Shown: positions 34,920 to 46,245 of the stretch, piece by piece
Position numbering within the stretch: position 1 is the first letter of the stretch
Layout: every line of letters begins with the position of its first letter
From: Cycas panzhihuaensis
Taxonomy: Eukaryota > Cycadophyta
Length of the DNA stretch: 64,000 nucleotides
Assembly (NCBI GenBank): GCA_023213395.1
Contig: CM041465.1
Coordinates: 71,059,741 to 71,123,740 of the forward strand
Reading direction: 5' to 3'
Notes under the pieces: generated by a model
Told to the model about the DNA's origin: nothing
The model's database searches: none
What the model saw: only the letters and a program-made list of their open reading frames with translations
Position numbers and translations under genes: made by a program

Positions 34920-35274
34920 TGTTAGCATGGTAGTTAATTATTAAGCCACTTAATTAATATTAATGTGGTTTAATTATATGAAACAGTATGAGTGAAAATG
35001 TGCGACTTATTCAGAGGGTCACAACCCTAATCGAGTGGCACCTCTTGGAGAGTATAAAAGCCTTGAGGCCTTGTATATTCATCATCCAAGTTTATTATGT
35101 AATAATCAATGATCCCTTAAGGATACTTTTGTGGTGAGTTTTTTTCCCGAAAGGGTTTCCCACGTATATCCTATGTTCTATGCCTATCTTCTGTGTATAT
35201 TTTATATTATTCTTGCTGTGTATGGTAAAGATCTTGCATATGAGAACATATGTATGTCTTTATGTTCTCGAACA
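34920..35274 (+). repeat. 5' LTR of D
   Basis: 355 bp, TGTTAGC...CGAACA. A TATA-like TATAAAAG occurs at about 35054-35061, which would be the promoter. Confidence 0.95.
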
Positions 35275-35286
35275 TGGTATCAGAGC
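35275..35286 (+). promoter_or_regulatory. Primer-binding site of D
   Basis: TGGTATCAGAGC, a perfect initiator-Met site directly after the LTR. Confidence 0.95.
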
Positions 35287-36773
35287 GATAGGGTCTTGCA
35301 CAGCTAAAGCTTGACAGTGAGCGGGGAGATTGGATCATTAGTTGCCAGGTGATGCCATCTGACCCAAGACAAATCTTGAGGGTCCATCAACTCTAGCATC
35401 GTGCAGAAGCAGGCATAGAAAATTAGTGGTTGTTGGAGCAGTGGAGATCACTATTCAACAAAGTATAAGGGTTATCGGAGTCAATATTCAGGCATGCAAA
35501 ACTCGTTCTATTGGTGACTTGGTGACTTTAAGGACAGCCTTCTTTGTATACAAGTAAGTTGATCAAAACACAATAAAACTCATAAGGAAAGAGCACTTTC
35601 TGGAGTCATCTACCTATAAGTCTGTATAAGGGAGAGATTGGAGCCTTTTTTGGATCGTTTTCAGCTTGCTACACTTGGTTTAGGTGTTGTATCTAGTAGA
35701 TCTTCATATTTTTTGAGTTGTTGTGCTTTTGTGACCCCTCTCCCTGGGTGAATTCACTATATTGAGCTTGCACCTGTGTGTTAAGACATTACTGGGCTAT
35801 TTTGGAGACTTGTATACATAAAATAAGCACTGTATAGCACTAAAACAATAGAGATATATAAAGCCAAAGTACGGATTAGTGGCTGGGCACTTAATACTCA
35901 CAATTGGGCAGTTTTTGGCATGTTTCTCCCTGATTGGGCACCTTTCTAGAGTGGCTGGGCATGTTTCTCTTTGGTTGAGTGCTTAATACTCATAGCTGGG
36001 CCATTTTTGGGTATGTTTCTCCCTGACTGGGTGCCTTTCTAGAGTGGTTGGGCATGTTTCTCTCTGGCTGGGCTCATTTTGAGAGTGGCGGGACTGCATT
36101 CAGGGTGTGATTCAGTCGTACAAACAGCCTACTTGGCAAGATAACCAGTGGCTTTCCTTAATAGCCGCGTCCTCTCTCTCTATCCCGTGCAACTTCTCAA
36201 CATGTTTTTTGATTGATTTAGTGCTAATTTTAAACCTTAGCATAATTCAAATCTATTTCGTTGCTGATTTAAGGCACGTGGAGTAAGTGATAAGAGGCAG
36301 CTATTCATAAAAGTTACACTTTTTGGGAATATGCCTTTTAGCATATTCCCCTCAAAGTGAAAATATAAAAAGTAACCCTTTACACTATTAAAATATGAAC
36401 TTTTGTTGATATTTGAAGATAATACTTAGAGTATTGAAGCGTTATTGACCCATTTTAAGCGTGGATCGAGGCGTTGTGTGTGTATTTGAGACTTGTGACT
36501 GTGCACCATCATCTTGTGGTACCTTCTTTGTACTAAAACAAGCATTTTTTGGTCATTTAGAGTGTCGGGTGTGACATTTAATAACCATCTAAGGATATTT
36601 GTTGACGGAAAAGGGAAGAATTACAGTCAGTGGCTCAAGTGATGTGAGCATAATCTGTGTTAGGGTCCCTTGGAAGTGTGCTTGTGAAGCAAAGGAAGGT
36701 CATAAGGGTGCATTTTCATCCTTAATACATCTGTTTGGTGTTGTGTACTTCATTTTGTAGCCAGATATTCGAG
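35287..36773 (+). other. Leader of D with a tandem repeat
   Basis: Non-coding. Between about 35880 and 36090 a unit of about 115 bp is repeated almost twice; landmarks are GCTTAATACTCA/ACTTAATACTCA (35889, 35980), TGTTTCTCCCTGA (35920, 36018) and CTTTCTAGAGTGG (35942, 36042). The leader otherwise shows no coding potential. Confidence 0.75.
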
Positions 36774-37640
36774 ATGGAGAAGCTTATTCCAAAGGTTATC
36801 TTTAATGGTAACAACTTCACCGAGTGGAAGGCTAATATGGAGCTAATTATAATGGTGAACCAACTTTGGGGAATCACCAAGGCGAAACTTGAGTCAGTCC
36901 CACTTGACTATAAGGAGTGGATCAGACTTGAAGAGAAGTAATTTATGGCCATTGGGCTACTGAAACTTTCACTAGTGCCAGACCAGAGAGCCCTTATTCA
37001 CAATCTAGACGACCCAGCCGAGATTTAGATGAAGTTGTATGACACTTTTGAGAAGAAGAAGATGAATAAGCATCTTGCTTTGATGTTGGAACTACTCAAT
37101 TCAAAAGTCAAAGATGAGAATAATATCAGCTCCTACCTGAACAAGATAACTGGCTTGAAGAACAAGTTAGAAGAGTTAAAGCAGAATTCAATCGATGATA
37201 CACTCCTGTTTACGATAATCATGTCGAAGCTACCAGCTGCATTCACCACATTCCAGACCATATATGGTAGAGATGAAGTGATGGAGGCAGAAACTTTTGA
37301 TGGGTTTAAAAACCTAATTCTAGCAGAGGATGCCAAGCTAAAACATCATGGTTTGCTTGGAGGGTCTGGTTCAAGTCAGGCCTTAGCCATGAAAACTCGA
37401 TGGAAGGAGGCCTTGAAGGAGGAGAAGATCACACAACAGTATGGAGAAAGCTCCCAAGACAAGAAGAAGTTTAATTAAAAGTGTGATTATTTCAAAAAAG
37501 ATGGTCACTGTGAGAAGAACTATTGGTTCAAGCGTTGTGATAAACACAAAGGCAACCAAGATAATAAAGGAAAGGGTGTTGCTACCCATTGCATCCGAGA
37601 ACAAACCTTGTCAACCAAATCAAATCAGAGAGACTATTAA
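36774..37640 (+). pseudogene. D Gag
   Basis: Starts at the ATG at 36774 (MEKLIPKVIFNGNNFTEWKANMELIIM), a copia Gag opening. The core is open at 37029-37478 (KKMNKHLALMLELLNSKVKDE, SSYLNKITGLKNKLEELKQ, LLFTIIMSKLPAAFTTFQTI). Stops are at 36939, 37026, 37476 and about 37638. The nucleocapsid region at about 37482-37526 reads CDYFKKDGHCEKNYW, in which two Cys of the zinc knuckle are lost. Gag and the protease remain in the same frame. Confidence 0.9.
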
Positions 37641-37995
37641 GTATTGGATTCTAGAGCGCAGAAGTACATCTCTTACCAGAGGCGTAACTTTGATAAGTTG
37701 AACTCAAATCAGAGTGGAGCTGAGATTATTCTTAGAGATGCCCGTGTATTACCAGTGGATGGTATCGATGATGTTTCCATTACAGGAGGCAAGTTTTCTG
37801 GGGTATACTATGTACCTAACATGCAGTTGAACCTTCTGTCTGCTAGGGAGATCTACAAACAAGGTATGAAAGTGGAGCTCTATGAAGATAAATGTCTGAT
37901 TAAGGACCCAAAACAGAATTTTACTGTCATAGCTACCAGAAAAGTCATGGACAACTTTTGGGTGTTTGAGAAGTTTCAATCTCCAAAGAAGTCCT
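37641..37995 (+). pseudogene. D protease
   Basis: The active-site segment at the start reads VLDSRAQKYIS, so DSGA has become DSRA. The fold continues with VLPVDGIDDVSITGGKFSGVYYVP and NLLSAREIYKQGMKVEL. It is fused in frame with integrase, as normal for copia. Confidence 0.85.
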
Positions 37996-38930
37996 ATGCC
38001 TTTATTGCCAGTGCGGATGACGTGAGTAAACTGTGGCACAATCACCTTGGGCACCTTAATTACAGAAGTATTGCACTGCTGAAGAGGTTGAAGATGGTGG
38101 ATGGGCTACCGTCAGTTACCTGCTCGAATGGTGTATGCGAAGGATGCATGTATGGAAAGCATCAGCGCTGTCCTTTTGCTCGGGATAATGCTTGGAGAGC
38201 CAAGGAGAAGCTGGAGCTTATGCATTCAGACATTATGGGACCACTTCCTAATCCTTCAATATCAGGAGCTCGTTATACACTCGTGTTTATGGATGATTAC
38301 ACTAGGAAAGCTTGGGTTTATTTTCTCAAAAATAAGTTAGATGTATTTGATCGCTTCTGTGATTGGAAAGTGATGGTTGAAAACGAAAGTGAAAAGAAAA
38401 TAAAAACTTTACGAAGTAATAATGGTAAGGAATATGACAATCATACGTTTAATCGGTTTTGCCACAACCATGGTATAAAGCGGGAGTTTATGGTCCTGTA
38501 TACCCCACAACAGAACGGAGTTGCTGAAAGAAAGAATCATACCATGATGGAGATGGCGAGGTGTATGGTGCATGCTAAAACACCTTGAAGTTTTGGGCGT
38601 GTGGCGTACTGTTTATATATTAAACAGGGTACCCACTCACATAGTTCACAGCATGACCCCCGAAGAGAAATGGATTGGTTGGAAGCCTACCATTAGTCAT
38701 TTAAGAACGTTTGGGTGTATAGCATATGCCCACATCCCTGATGATACCCACAAGAAGCTAGATCGGAAGAGTCTGAAGTGCATATTCATGGGGTATTGCA
38801 CAGAGAACAAAGCTTACAGACTATGGAATCCACAGGGGGAGAAGATTGTGGTCAGTCAGGATGTTAAATTTGATGAGTCATCGACATATCATGCTGAAAG
38901 AGCATCAGAGGAAGCTTTTTACCTTCCCCT
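37996..38930 (+). pseudogene. D integrase
   Basis: The zinc-binding end is visible as LWHNHLGHLNYRS (38031 on) and CEGCMYGKHQRCPF. The first Asp is present in LMHSDIMGPL (38229). The second is mutated to Asn in LRSNNGKEY (38418). The Glu is present in NGVAERKNHT (38526). A single-base frameshift near 38585-38600 moves the reading to the frame of 38572-39117, with VYILNRVPTHIVHSMTPEE and CIFMGYCTENKAYRLWNPQ. The Asn and the frameshift make it inactive. Confidence 0.92.
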
Positions 38931-39234
38931 TTTCCCATTCCGAGATTCTTCAAGCGAAGAGGACGAAGAGCTAGTCACTGTAGCACCTGAGGAAGCAGGA
39001 CCAAGTGGGACACGTAATAGTGAGGAACCGCCACTAGTAGAAGTACCTCCAACAATGGGTCCTTCTATACCTTTATGGGCAAGGAAAACTCTTGAAGATT
39101 CCAGTGTGGTGATGTAAACTCTTACTGATGATAGACAAACCAGAAGTCGGCATGCTAGTCGAACTCTGCTGGTCAACACCAATGACTCCAGTGATCTTGA
39201 TTCATTTGCTGAAGCGAAAGGAGATCCACGATAG

Positions 39235-39990
39235 AGAGCTATAATAGAGGAAGAGTATGGTTCTCTGATGAAGAATGATACGTGGGATTTGGTTCCACTA
39301 CCTCCATCAAAGAATCTTGTTGGATGCAAGTGGGTCTATAAGATAAAGTTTCGCTCTAATGGAGAGGTGGATAAGTATAAGGCTAGACTTGTTGCGCAGG
39401 GATTCAAGCAAAAAGAAGCAATTAACTATGAGGAGACATTTGCACTAGTCTTCAAAATGACAATGGTCTACTTACTCATTTCGTTAGTAGTTGCTTTAGA
39501 TTGGGAGTTACACCAGATGGACATTAAGTCTGCATTCCTTAATGGGGATCTAAAGGAGGAGATATACATATCGCAGCCTCTGGGATTCATTAAGGATATC
39601 CAGGAGCATCTTATTTGCCATTTAAAGAAATTAATCTATGGCCTGAAATAAGCACCTCGTGCTTGGTATGAGAAGATGGATGCCAAGTTGAAGGTTGAAG
39701 GTTTTGAAATTTCTGAACTCGACCGGAATCTGTATGTAAAACAAAGAGGGACTTCTGTAGTTGCTTGCACGGTGTATGTGGATGATCTAATCATCAGCAG
39801 TAATCATAGCAAGGCTATAGCCAAAGTCAAGTCTAATTTGGGAGCTTCATTTGACATGACAGATCTTGGAAAACTTCACTATTTCTGGGGCATCCAGATC
39901 AGGCAGATGGAAGATAAGATAATGTTGATGCAATCTTAGTATGTAAAGAACTTATTGGAGAGATCTGGGATGTAGTACTGTAAACCTGTT
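39235..39990 (+). pseudogene. D reverse transcriptase
   Basis: RT opens with EEEYGSLMKNDTWDLVPLPP, then WVYKIKFRSNGEVDKYKARLVAQGF and HQMDIKSAFLNGDLKEEIYI. The conserved GLKQAPRAWY box has a stop at the Gln codon (39649-39651). The catalytic YVDD is intact at 39775-39786. KLHYFWGIQI follows. More stops at 39937 and 39973 also fall at likely Gln positions. Between 38930 and 39235 lies the variable acidic linker (SSSEEDEELVT). Confidence 0.92.
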
Positions 39991-40029
39991 GCAACACCAT
40001 GTGTCAAAGGTGCAAGATTGTAGAAGGAT

Positions 40030-40760
40030 ATGGCCAAACCTTCTGTAGATGGCACAACATATTGTCAATTGGTAGGGAGTCTCATTTATTTGACTCATAC
40101 TAGGCCAGATATCGTATACACTATTGGATTGGTTTCCCGCTACATGCAGAATCCACAGGAGCCTCATTTGGTGGTAGCAAAATGGATTTTGAAGTATCTA
40201 AAGGGGATAATCAATTTTGGTCTTGAATACCACAGAGGTGAGAAGATCAGGTTGCATGGCTACATAGATGCTGATTGGGGAGGAGATTCCGACGATCAGA
40301 AGTCCACTGCTAAATACTTGTTTAGTATTAGCAATGGATTTATTTCATGGCAGTCGAAGAAGCAGCAGACAATGGCACTATCTTCTATAGAAGCAGAATA
40401 TCAAGGACTCAGTGCTGGTGTAAAAGAAGCAATATGGTTGTAAGGTCTTTTAGAATTTCTTGGCGTTTCCAATGGACATCTGATTCTCTTTGTTGATAAT
40501 CAAAGTACCATTTGTCTATCGAAGAATCTAGAGTTTCATGCATATACAAAGCATATTGAGATTTAGCACCATTACATTTGTGAGCTAATCAAGTCAGGGA
40601 AACTACAGGTCGACTATTATCCGAGTGAATTACAACTTGCATACGTGTTTACCAAGCCTCTCACTGAAGACCATTTCACAAAGATGCGTACCAAATTAGG
40701 ACTCACTGATGTTATCCTTGAGGGGGGATGTATCAACAAGGATAAAGAAGCTACAGGATA
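40030..40760 (+). pseudogene. D RNase H
   Basis: Contains TYCQLVGSLIYLTHTRPDIVY and the RNase H blocks HGYIDADWGGDSDDQKSTAKY (40255-40320), MALSSIEAEYQGLSAGVKEAIWL (40373-40440), FVDNQSTICLSKNLEF (40492-40540) and AYVFTKPLTEDHFTKMRTKLGL (40640-40710). Stops at 40441 and 40564. The frame ends before the polypurine tract AAGGGGGGA at 40819-40827. The stretch 40730-40760 also contains GAGGGGGGAT-like purine runs (40720). Confidence 0.92.
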
Positions 40761-40827
40761 GTCCCAGCCTTCGTGATAACTCAACTGCTATACATTACAG
40801 ATTCCCCACATTCACATTAAGGGGGGA

Positions 40828-41183
40828 TGTTAGCGTGGCAGTTAATTATTAAGCCACTTAATTAATGTTAATATGGTTTAATTATGTGAAACGGTGTGAG
40901 CAAAAAGGTGTGACTTATTTGGAGGGTCACAACCCTAATTGGGTGGCACCTCTTGGAGAGTATAAAAGCCTTGAGGCCTTGTATATTTATCATCCAAGTT
41001 CATTATGTAATAATCAATGATCCCTTGAGGATCCTTTTATGGTGGGTTTTTTTCCCGAAAGGGTTTCCCACGTATATCCTATGTTCTATGTCTATCTTCT
41101 ATGTATATTTTATATTATGCTTGCTATGTATGGTAAAAGATCCTACGTATGAGAACACATGTATGTCTTTATGTTCTCGAACA
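40828..41183 (+). repeat. 3' LTR of D
   Basis: 356 bp, TGTTAGCGTGG...CGAACA, followed by TTGCC. Most differences from the 5' LTR are transitions. Confidence 0.95.
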
Positions 41184-41291
41184 TTGCCATTGAATTTCTC
41201 CACCTCAAACTTTGCATTAGCTAGTTTTACCATTTAGTATAGAAAAAAGATGATACCAAAACCTTCATAAAATCGTTGTAAAAATAAAATT

Positions 41292-41304
41292 AACTCTGAA
41301 ACCA
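41292..41304 (-). promoter_or_regulatory. Primer-binding site of C
   Basis: The minus strand reads TGGTTTCAGAGTT, close to the initiator-Met site, two bases from the LTR. Confidence 0.8.
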
Positions 41305-41306
41305 CT

Positions 41307-41963
41307 TGTTGAGAAGATAAGGTCCCAATAACCTAAAACTGCCACCAAGATCTAAACTATTTTGTAACTAGTTATAAGAATCAAAACTAAAATTTAACAT
41401 ACAAGTTCTTAAACGAGAGATAATATAATAAAATGAATAAGAAAACCAAGCATCACATATACACCTGATATAACGTGATAAAACCCTAATAGTGTGTTAG
41501 GGAAACATCTACATAGGAAAGGTATCGATCCTTATTATCAAAGAATAGAGAAATGTACACAATCTGTAGCAGAATGCTCACAGCAATAATAATTAGCTAC
41601 CCAACTCTTCACAGTACATCCAATACATCAAACACCATTAACATAATAAAAAAACACCCTAAATTAGACTATATGAGAGAGTCATACAAGGCACAAATCT
41701 TGACTATATAATCTAGGGTATTTTAAGTGAACGACTCTAATTCTCTTTACAATTTAGTATGCTTTTCAGTGCTATTTTTTTGGGTTGGGGCTATCGCCCC
41801 TAAACCCCCTCTTTGTGAGGGGCATTCCAATATCCCATACATCCCCTTGGATAAGGGAGGCTCTAGTCCCCTTTGAAAACCCCCGAGGAAGTTTGGGGGG
41901 AAACCACAGTGCCAACCTGTCAAAATTTTAGCCTCTAAAACATTGTTATTATATTATCTAACA
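41307..41963 (-). repeat. 5' LTR of C
   Basis: 657 bp from TGTTGAGAAG to ATCTAACA. It shares the GC-rich block at about 41780-41900. The 5-bp difference from the other LTR comes from small indels near the start. Confidence 0.93.
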
Positions 41964-41968
41964 GGAAG

Positions 41969-42140
41969 GAGGAGGGAAACCTCCTCAACCTATAGAATTT
42001 AAATAAATATAAAATAATAACTTGACATTAAAATAATAACAAAACATAATAAAGTAAACTCACCTTAACTTACCATGAAAAAGTATGCACTCACATGCTC
42101 CAAATATGGGGGTGTTAGGTGAGGGGTATTAATCCCAACA
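41969..42140 (-). repeat. 3' LTR of B, inner piece
   Basis: The LTR resumes after element C and ends ATCCCAACA. It matches 50378-50547. On the minus strand it starts TGTTGGGATTAAT, just after the polypurine tract AAGGGAAAGAA. Confidence 0.92.
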
Positions 42141-42144
42141 TTCT

Positions 42145-42862
42145 TTCCCTTAATATCCATCATATACATCTTCAATTTCTTCTTAAACTTATGGAATAAA
42201 TACTTAAGGTACACTTTGAAGAAGAGATTGAACTCATATCTTATAGTTTTATCTCCATCCTTGATATGTTCATTAACTTGTAATGTCATCTTTTGAATAA
42301 TGAGTATTTCAAGCAGTTTCCAAATAGGTGTGACTTTCTTCGAATGAGTAGCAATGTCTCCATCTTTGACTTAGTCTTCTTGATCTTGTGTCTTATGGAA
42401 ATCAATTGTGTTATATGGATATACAATCTTATAAAATGTATTATTGTATTCATTGATCTTATTGGAATATTAAAAAATACTTGTAACATTAGTCTTTTCA
42501 TCAAAATTTACCTCCTCTACCATCTGTTTCACAAGAAATACATCATTAATATAGATAAATTTACTTAATTTTAAAATTTCTTCCCTATATATCGATTCTA
42601 TAGTATCCCATATAGAATTGGATGTGGTTAAATCACTAGCATAAGTGAATACATCATCATTAATGGTACAAAATATTAGTTCCAAAGCTTCATTATCTTT
42701 TCTAAAGTTTTCTCTAAAATTGGGTTCATTTACTTGGTAACCATATTCTACAATTTTCCATAAGTCATTTTTAATAAAATGATATTTTAACACACATCTC
42801 CAAATATAAAAAAATATCCCATCAAATATGGGAAGCCTAGTGTCATTCTCAATTATTACCAT
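42145..42862 (-). pseudogene. B Gag-like gene
   Basis: Open from the Met at 42862 to about 42470 and then frameshifted. The N-terminal part (LPIFDGIFFYIWRCVLKYHF) is the copia Gag-type opening, a hydrophobic-aromatic FDGxxxxxW motif. RKDNEALELIFCTINDDVF and TSNSIWDTIESIYRE follow (about 42590-42700). The same blocks occur in G at 30510-30770 (RKDNEALGLLFCIMNDTIF, TSKSVWDLLISIYGG). The C-terminal part KVYLKYLFHKFKKKLK with DIKGKNVG at 42150-42240 matches the end of G's gene, and overlaps the polypurine tract. No zinc knuckle or pol domain is seen. Confidence 0.85.
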
Positions 42863-45740
42863 TGTAATTACTTAATCATAACCTCTAATGAATGAATCAA
42901 TCTTGAATAAAAGAAGTATATCTCCTTAAAGCTTTTAAATCATAAGAAATATTTCATTTTAATGAAGTAATGTAGATGAAAATATGCAATCCTTTCTTCT
43001 TTTATTTAAATAAAAAAAACTTGTTTAAATAAATAAGAGTTAAAAGAATGTTTGTGCTCTTTCAATTTGAATGCTTTAATGCAATGATATCTTAACAAGC
43101 AAATCTCCTTAAATAAAGAATCTTGAAGCAACTTTTAATGCTTTTCAAATAAATCAAATGAGATATCCACAAATGATCTTTCAAATGTTCAAAAGACTTT
43201 TTCAAACAAAGAAGATGAATCCCTTAACTAGATAATTCCTTTTAAAAATGAATATTTAATACTTATATCATTTTCACCAAAAATATATAAGAAGCCTTAT
43301 GGAGTATGTAAAATGTAATGAAGGGCTTAAATCCTGAATGTATCAATAAATATATATCAATTTTATATAATGATACACATAAATAACTTCAAGGAATATG
43401 AGGAGGCCTTAAGCAACTTGAAATTCCTTCAACTAATAAAAAGAGAGCTCAAGTGCATAAAAAATAGTTAGTAAATTCTTCTAGATGAAGTATAAGTAAG
43501 ATGAGAATGGACTCTTTAAAGAAATATTTGTAAAATAAAGTGTACTTGATAAGTAAATAAGAAGGCAAAATGGTCTTAAATAATCATCAATATTCAATGA
43601 AATCTCCTTAATTAATCAAAAAATAGCTTAGAGATACCTTTAAATATAATAGAAATGAAATGATAAGGTAAGAAGTACCCAATTTTAGTTTTGAGCGTAA
43701 CAAGGGGTCATTTTACTTTAAAAGTTAAAGAATAGTAAAGAGCTATAAAAATAGCTTGTAAATCTAATAAACATCAATAAATATTATTAATAATCAGCTA
43801 GAAGATAGATATTAATCAAATATATTTAATTGTAAAAGGTTTTGGTTAAACAAATGTCACCAAAATATCAAAGTAGGACTAAATTAGAACCTTAACTTAA
43901 AGAGCTTCAACAACCTATAAAATGAAGTGAAACTTATTCTATTATGAAGAGCTCTAAAATATCTTTCAAAGAGTTTAGATAATTTGTGATTTGGAGCTGT
44001 AGAGATTAAGATATTAAAGAAACAATGAAGAGACTTTCTTATGGTAATTGAAATAAGTGCAATAAATAAAGGTTAACTTTGACCAACTCAAATGGTGCAA
44101 AACTAGATTTAAAATGAGTAAAAAAAGACACCAAGCTATAGATCTCTAAAATATAAATACAACGTGTCTAATTTTATGAAAATCTAACTTTCTAGTGCAA
44201 AGAGATAATTGAAAAACCAAATAGTCATTTTTATATTAAAAAAAATAAAATAAAATAAATAAAATGATTAGGAGCTTTAACTCCTTAGCCAGACTAGACC
44301 ATGGTCACATGGGGCCTAATAAGATCATCAGCTAAGAGCCCAAGCGGGCTAATGGACTTGAAAATTTATAAAATATAATTAACTCTCTTAAAACCTAAAA
44401 TTATAAAGAACAGTTAATAGGAAGTTAAGATCTTCCCCCTTAATATAAAAAATAAGGTCATATAGGGACTCTAATATGACCACAAGTTGTCGTGAGAGGG
44501 CCTAATGCCAAAACCACATGGGCAAACTTGAAAGATTAATTCAATTTAATTAAATTTAATATAAAATTTTGAGGAAAAAAATTAATAAAAAAATAAACGC
44601 CACATAATATAACAGATCACAAAAACTTCAAAAACTATAAAAAATTTGATTAGTAAATAGATTGATGAAGATTATAGATGGAATACAAGAGTCTAGTTGC
44701 TAAAAAAATATATGATTATATATTAAAAAAATAAAAGAAAATAAGTAAAAAATTACTTGTGAGCTTGCATGAGACCAAATCTGGTGATTCTCTAGATGGA
44801 TAAGCTCCTCAAGACTATCTAAGGTAGATTGCAGGGGTTAAGTGTAGATAAAGGGGATCTCATATGAGATATTTTAGTCCTAGTTCTCTTAGAACAACAT
44901 ATTTGTGCTTTAAATCTTATGAAGTGATGGGGAACACTAATGACCTATCTCTATGTATAGATATTATTCAACATTATGAAGCAATTTATCAGATATGGAA
45001 TTTTGTTCTATCTCCCTGGAGTAGCCTCTTAAAGTAACTCTAAAATTGTTGCCAATCTCTATGAATCCTTCATCAAATACTTACTCTTTCATAAAGTTCC
45101 ATAATCCATGAGATAGAACAACCCATCTTTTTTTATCCATATGCATTAGTAGATGATAATAATGCAAAGAATTTAAAGGTACAATGGCAGAATCTTATCT
45201 ATAGCTTATAGAAGGAGAAGTATCTCAATGGAAACACTGGTTGCATTCAATCTCTCTATGCATAATGTGACAATAGAGATAGTGACTTCTCTAGACAGCA
45301 TGGCAATGGTGATGGTGGTAGCCTATTATGGCAGATTTTATGCCAATAAACCAGAGTTATTTATTGGGTCGTAATGAGGATGGCTCATTACCTCAACATT
45401 TCAAAGAAGACAACATAAAGGTAGGCAGTTAAAGCTTAGTGTGGTAATACTCAAAGTTATGACTATGGTTGTGGTGTATATCATGGATTCATTATTTAAT
45501 AGAAATGTATAATAATTATTGAATGAAATTTGATTTAAAGGGTATTGCATCCAATAGATCAATCTCAATAGTAGCAATGGGTAAAATAGAGAGGAAGTGA
45601 ACTCTAAATAAGGTACAACTCTAAATATAACACTTATATTTATTTATTTCTAGAAAACATTAAAAAACAAAGAGAGGAAAGGAGATGACTATGGGGTTTT
45701 TACAAGCCCAAGAGATTACTCAACACTTCGGGAGAGATTT

Positions 45741-45983
45741 TGTTACGAACCCAGTTCGTAACTTGAAGCAAAACAAGGGAGCACAAGAGAGCACGTCAGA
45801 ACGCTGGCAAGTTTATAGTCAATTGACCAAGTTTGATTGATAAGATAAAAGATGATGTCCATGTTACAATTGGTGCTTAATTTATATGCACATGAGGCCC
45901 TTTCATGAAGGGTTGTGCCTGTTCATTAGCACCTAATAACTAATCAATTAATTAAAGTTTATTGCTTAAGGAGGTTCATAACA
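45741..45983 (-). repeat. 3' LTR of E, with a perfect hairpin
   Basis: 243 bp. Its end reads GTTACGAAC-CCA-GTTCGTAAC (45742-45762), a 9-bp perfect inverted repeat with a 3-base loop. The other LTR lacks the second arm and reads GATCAGAAT there. The rest of the LTR is identical between the copies. Confidence 0.93.
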
Positions 45984-46240
45984 AGTCCTCCCTCTTGAGA
46001 TGTTTCGCCCACGAAACATAGTCGAACGATTGCAGTCCTTTAAACGTACGCTATCCTTTATTGTAGCAGAATCGATTATGCGATTAGACGGATGTTGCAG
46101 GTGGTTATTAGAAAATTGTTGTGGTTGAAAACCTTGGCTGTGTTTTTGGAAACGCTGGCGGTTGTTTCTTGACTTCTTCACTTTGATCCTTGTGTGGTAG
46201 GGCTTTAGTTTTATTCAATTGTTTTCCTGATAACGAGATA
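45966..46240 (-). pseudogene. E C-terminal tail frame
   Basis: An open frame of about 70 codons running into the LTR. It is basic and Gln-rich (NNRQRFQKHSQGFQPQQF). Its last segment MFRGRNISRGRTC precedes the LTR, where gypsy pol genes often end with an Arg-rich motif. It probably is the C-terminal end of the former pol, joined to the protease region by the large deletion. A purine-rich tract (AAGAGGGAGGAC) overlaps it at 45985-45998. Confidence 0.6.
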
Positions 46241-46245
46241 ATTCT

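Larger units (their letters stand above)
34920..41183 (+). mobile_element. Ty1/copia retrotransposon D
   Basis: A complete 6264-bp element inserted in the gag of C. LTRs are 34920-35274 (355 bp) and 40828-41183 (356 bp); target duplication TTGCC (34915-34919 and 41184-41188). Order: primer site, 1.5-kb leader, gag, protease, integrase, RT, RNase H, polypurine tract. Apart from one frameshift near 38590, gag-pol stays in frame and is interrupted by about a dozen stops, almost all TAA or TAG. The LTRs differ mainly by transitions. Confidence 0.95.
34130..41233 (-). pseudogene. C Gag, split by element D
   Basis: Gag starts at the ATG at 41233 (MVKLANAKFEVEKFNG) and is cut by D after TTGCC at 41184. 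It resumes at 34919 (GKNNFELWKLKVYDVLI). Together these give the copia Gag opening FNGxNxxxWK. The rest runs to about 34130 with stops. The zinc knuckle at about 34235-34280 reads CWHYNKIGHLKKDC, with one Cys changed to Tyr. The coordinates given include the D insertion; only 41184-41233 and 34130-34919 are C sequence. Confidence 0.88.
24229..41963 (-). mobile_element. Ty1/copia retrotransposon C
   Basis: C is inserted in the 3' LTR of B with a perfect GGAAG duplication (24224-24228 and 41964-41968). LTRs are 24229-24880 (652 bp) and 41307-41963 (657 bp). It holds G at 25672-31780 and D at 34920-41183; without them it is about 5.35 kb, normal for copia. The minus-strand order is primer site, gag, protease, integrase, RT, RNase H. 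The leader is very short: the gag ATG at 41233 is only about 60 nt from the primer site. Frames have stops and the protease and integrase have lost catalytic residues. Confidence 0.93.

Noticed and set aside
37133-38054. Minus-strand open frames of 67-101 codons inside D
   Set aside because: They are antisense shadows of D's gag, protease and integrase.
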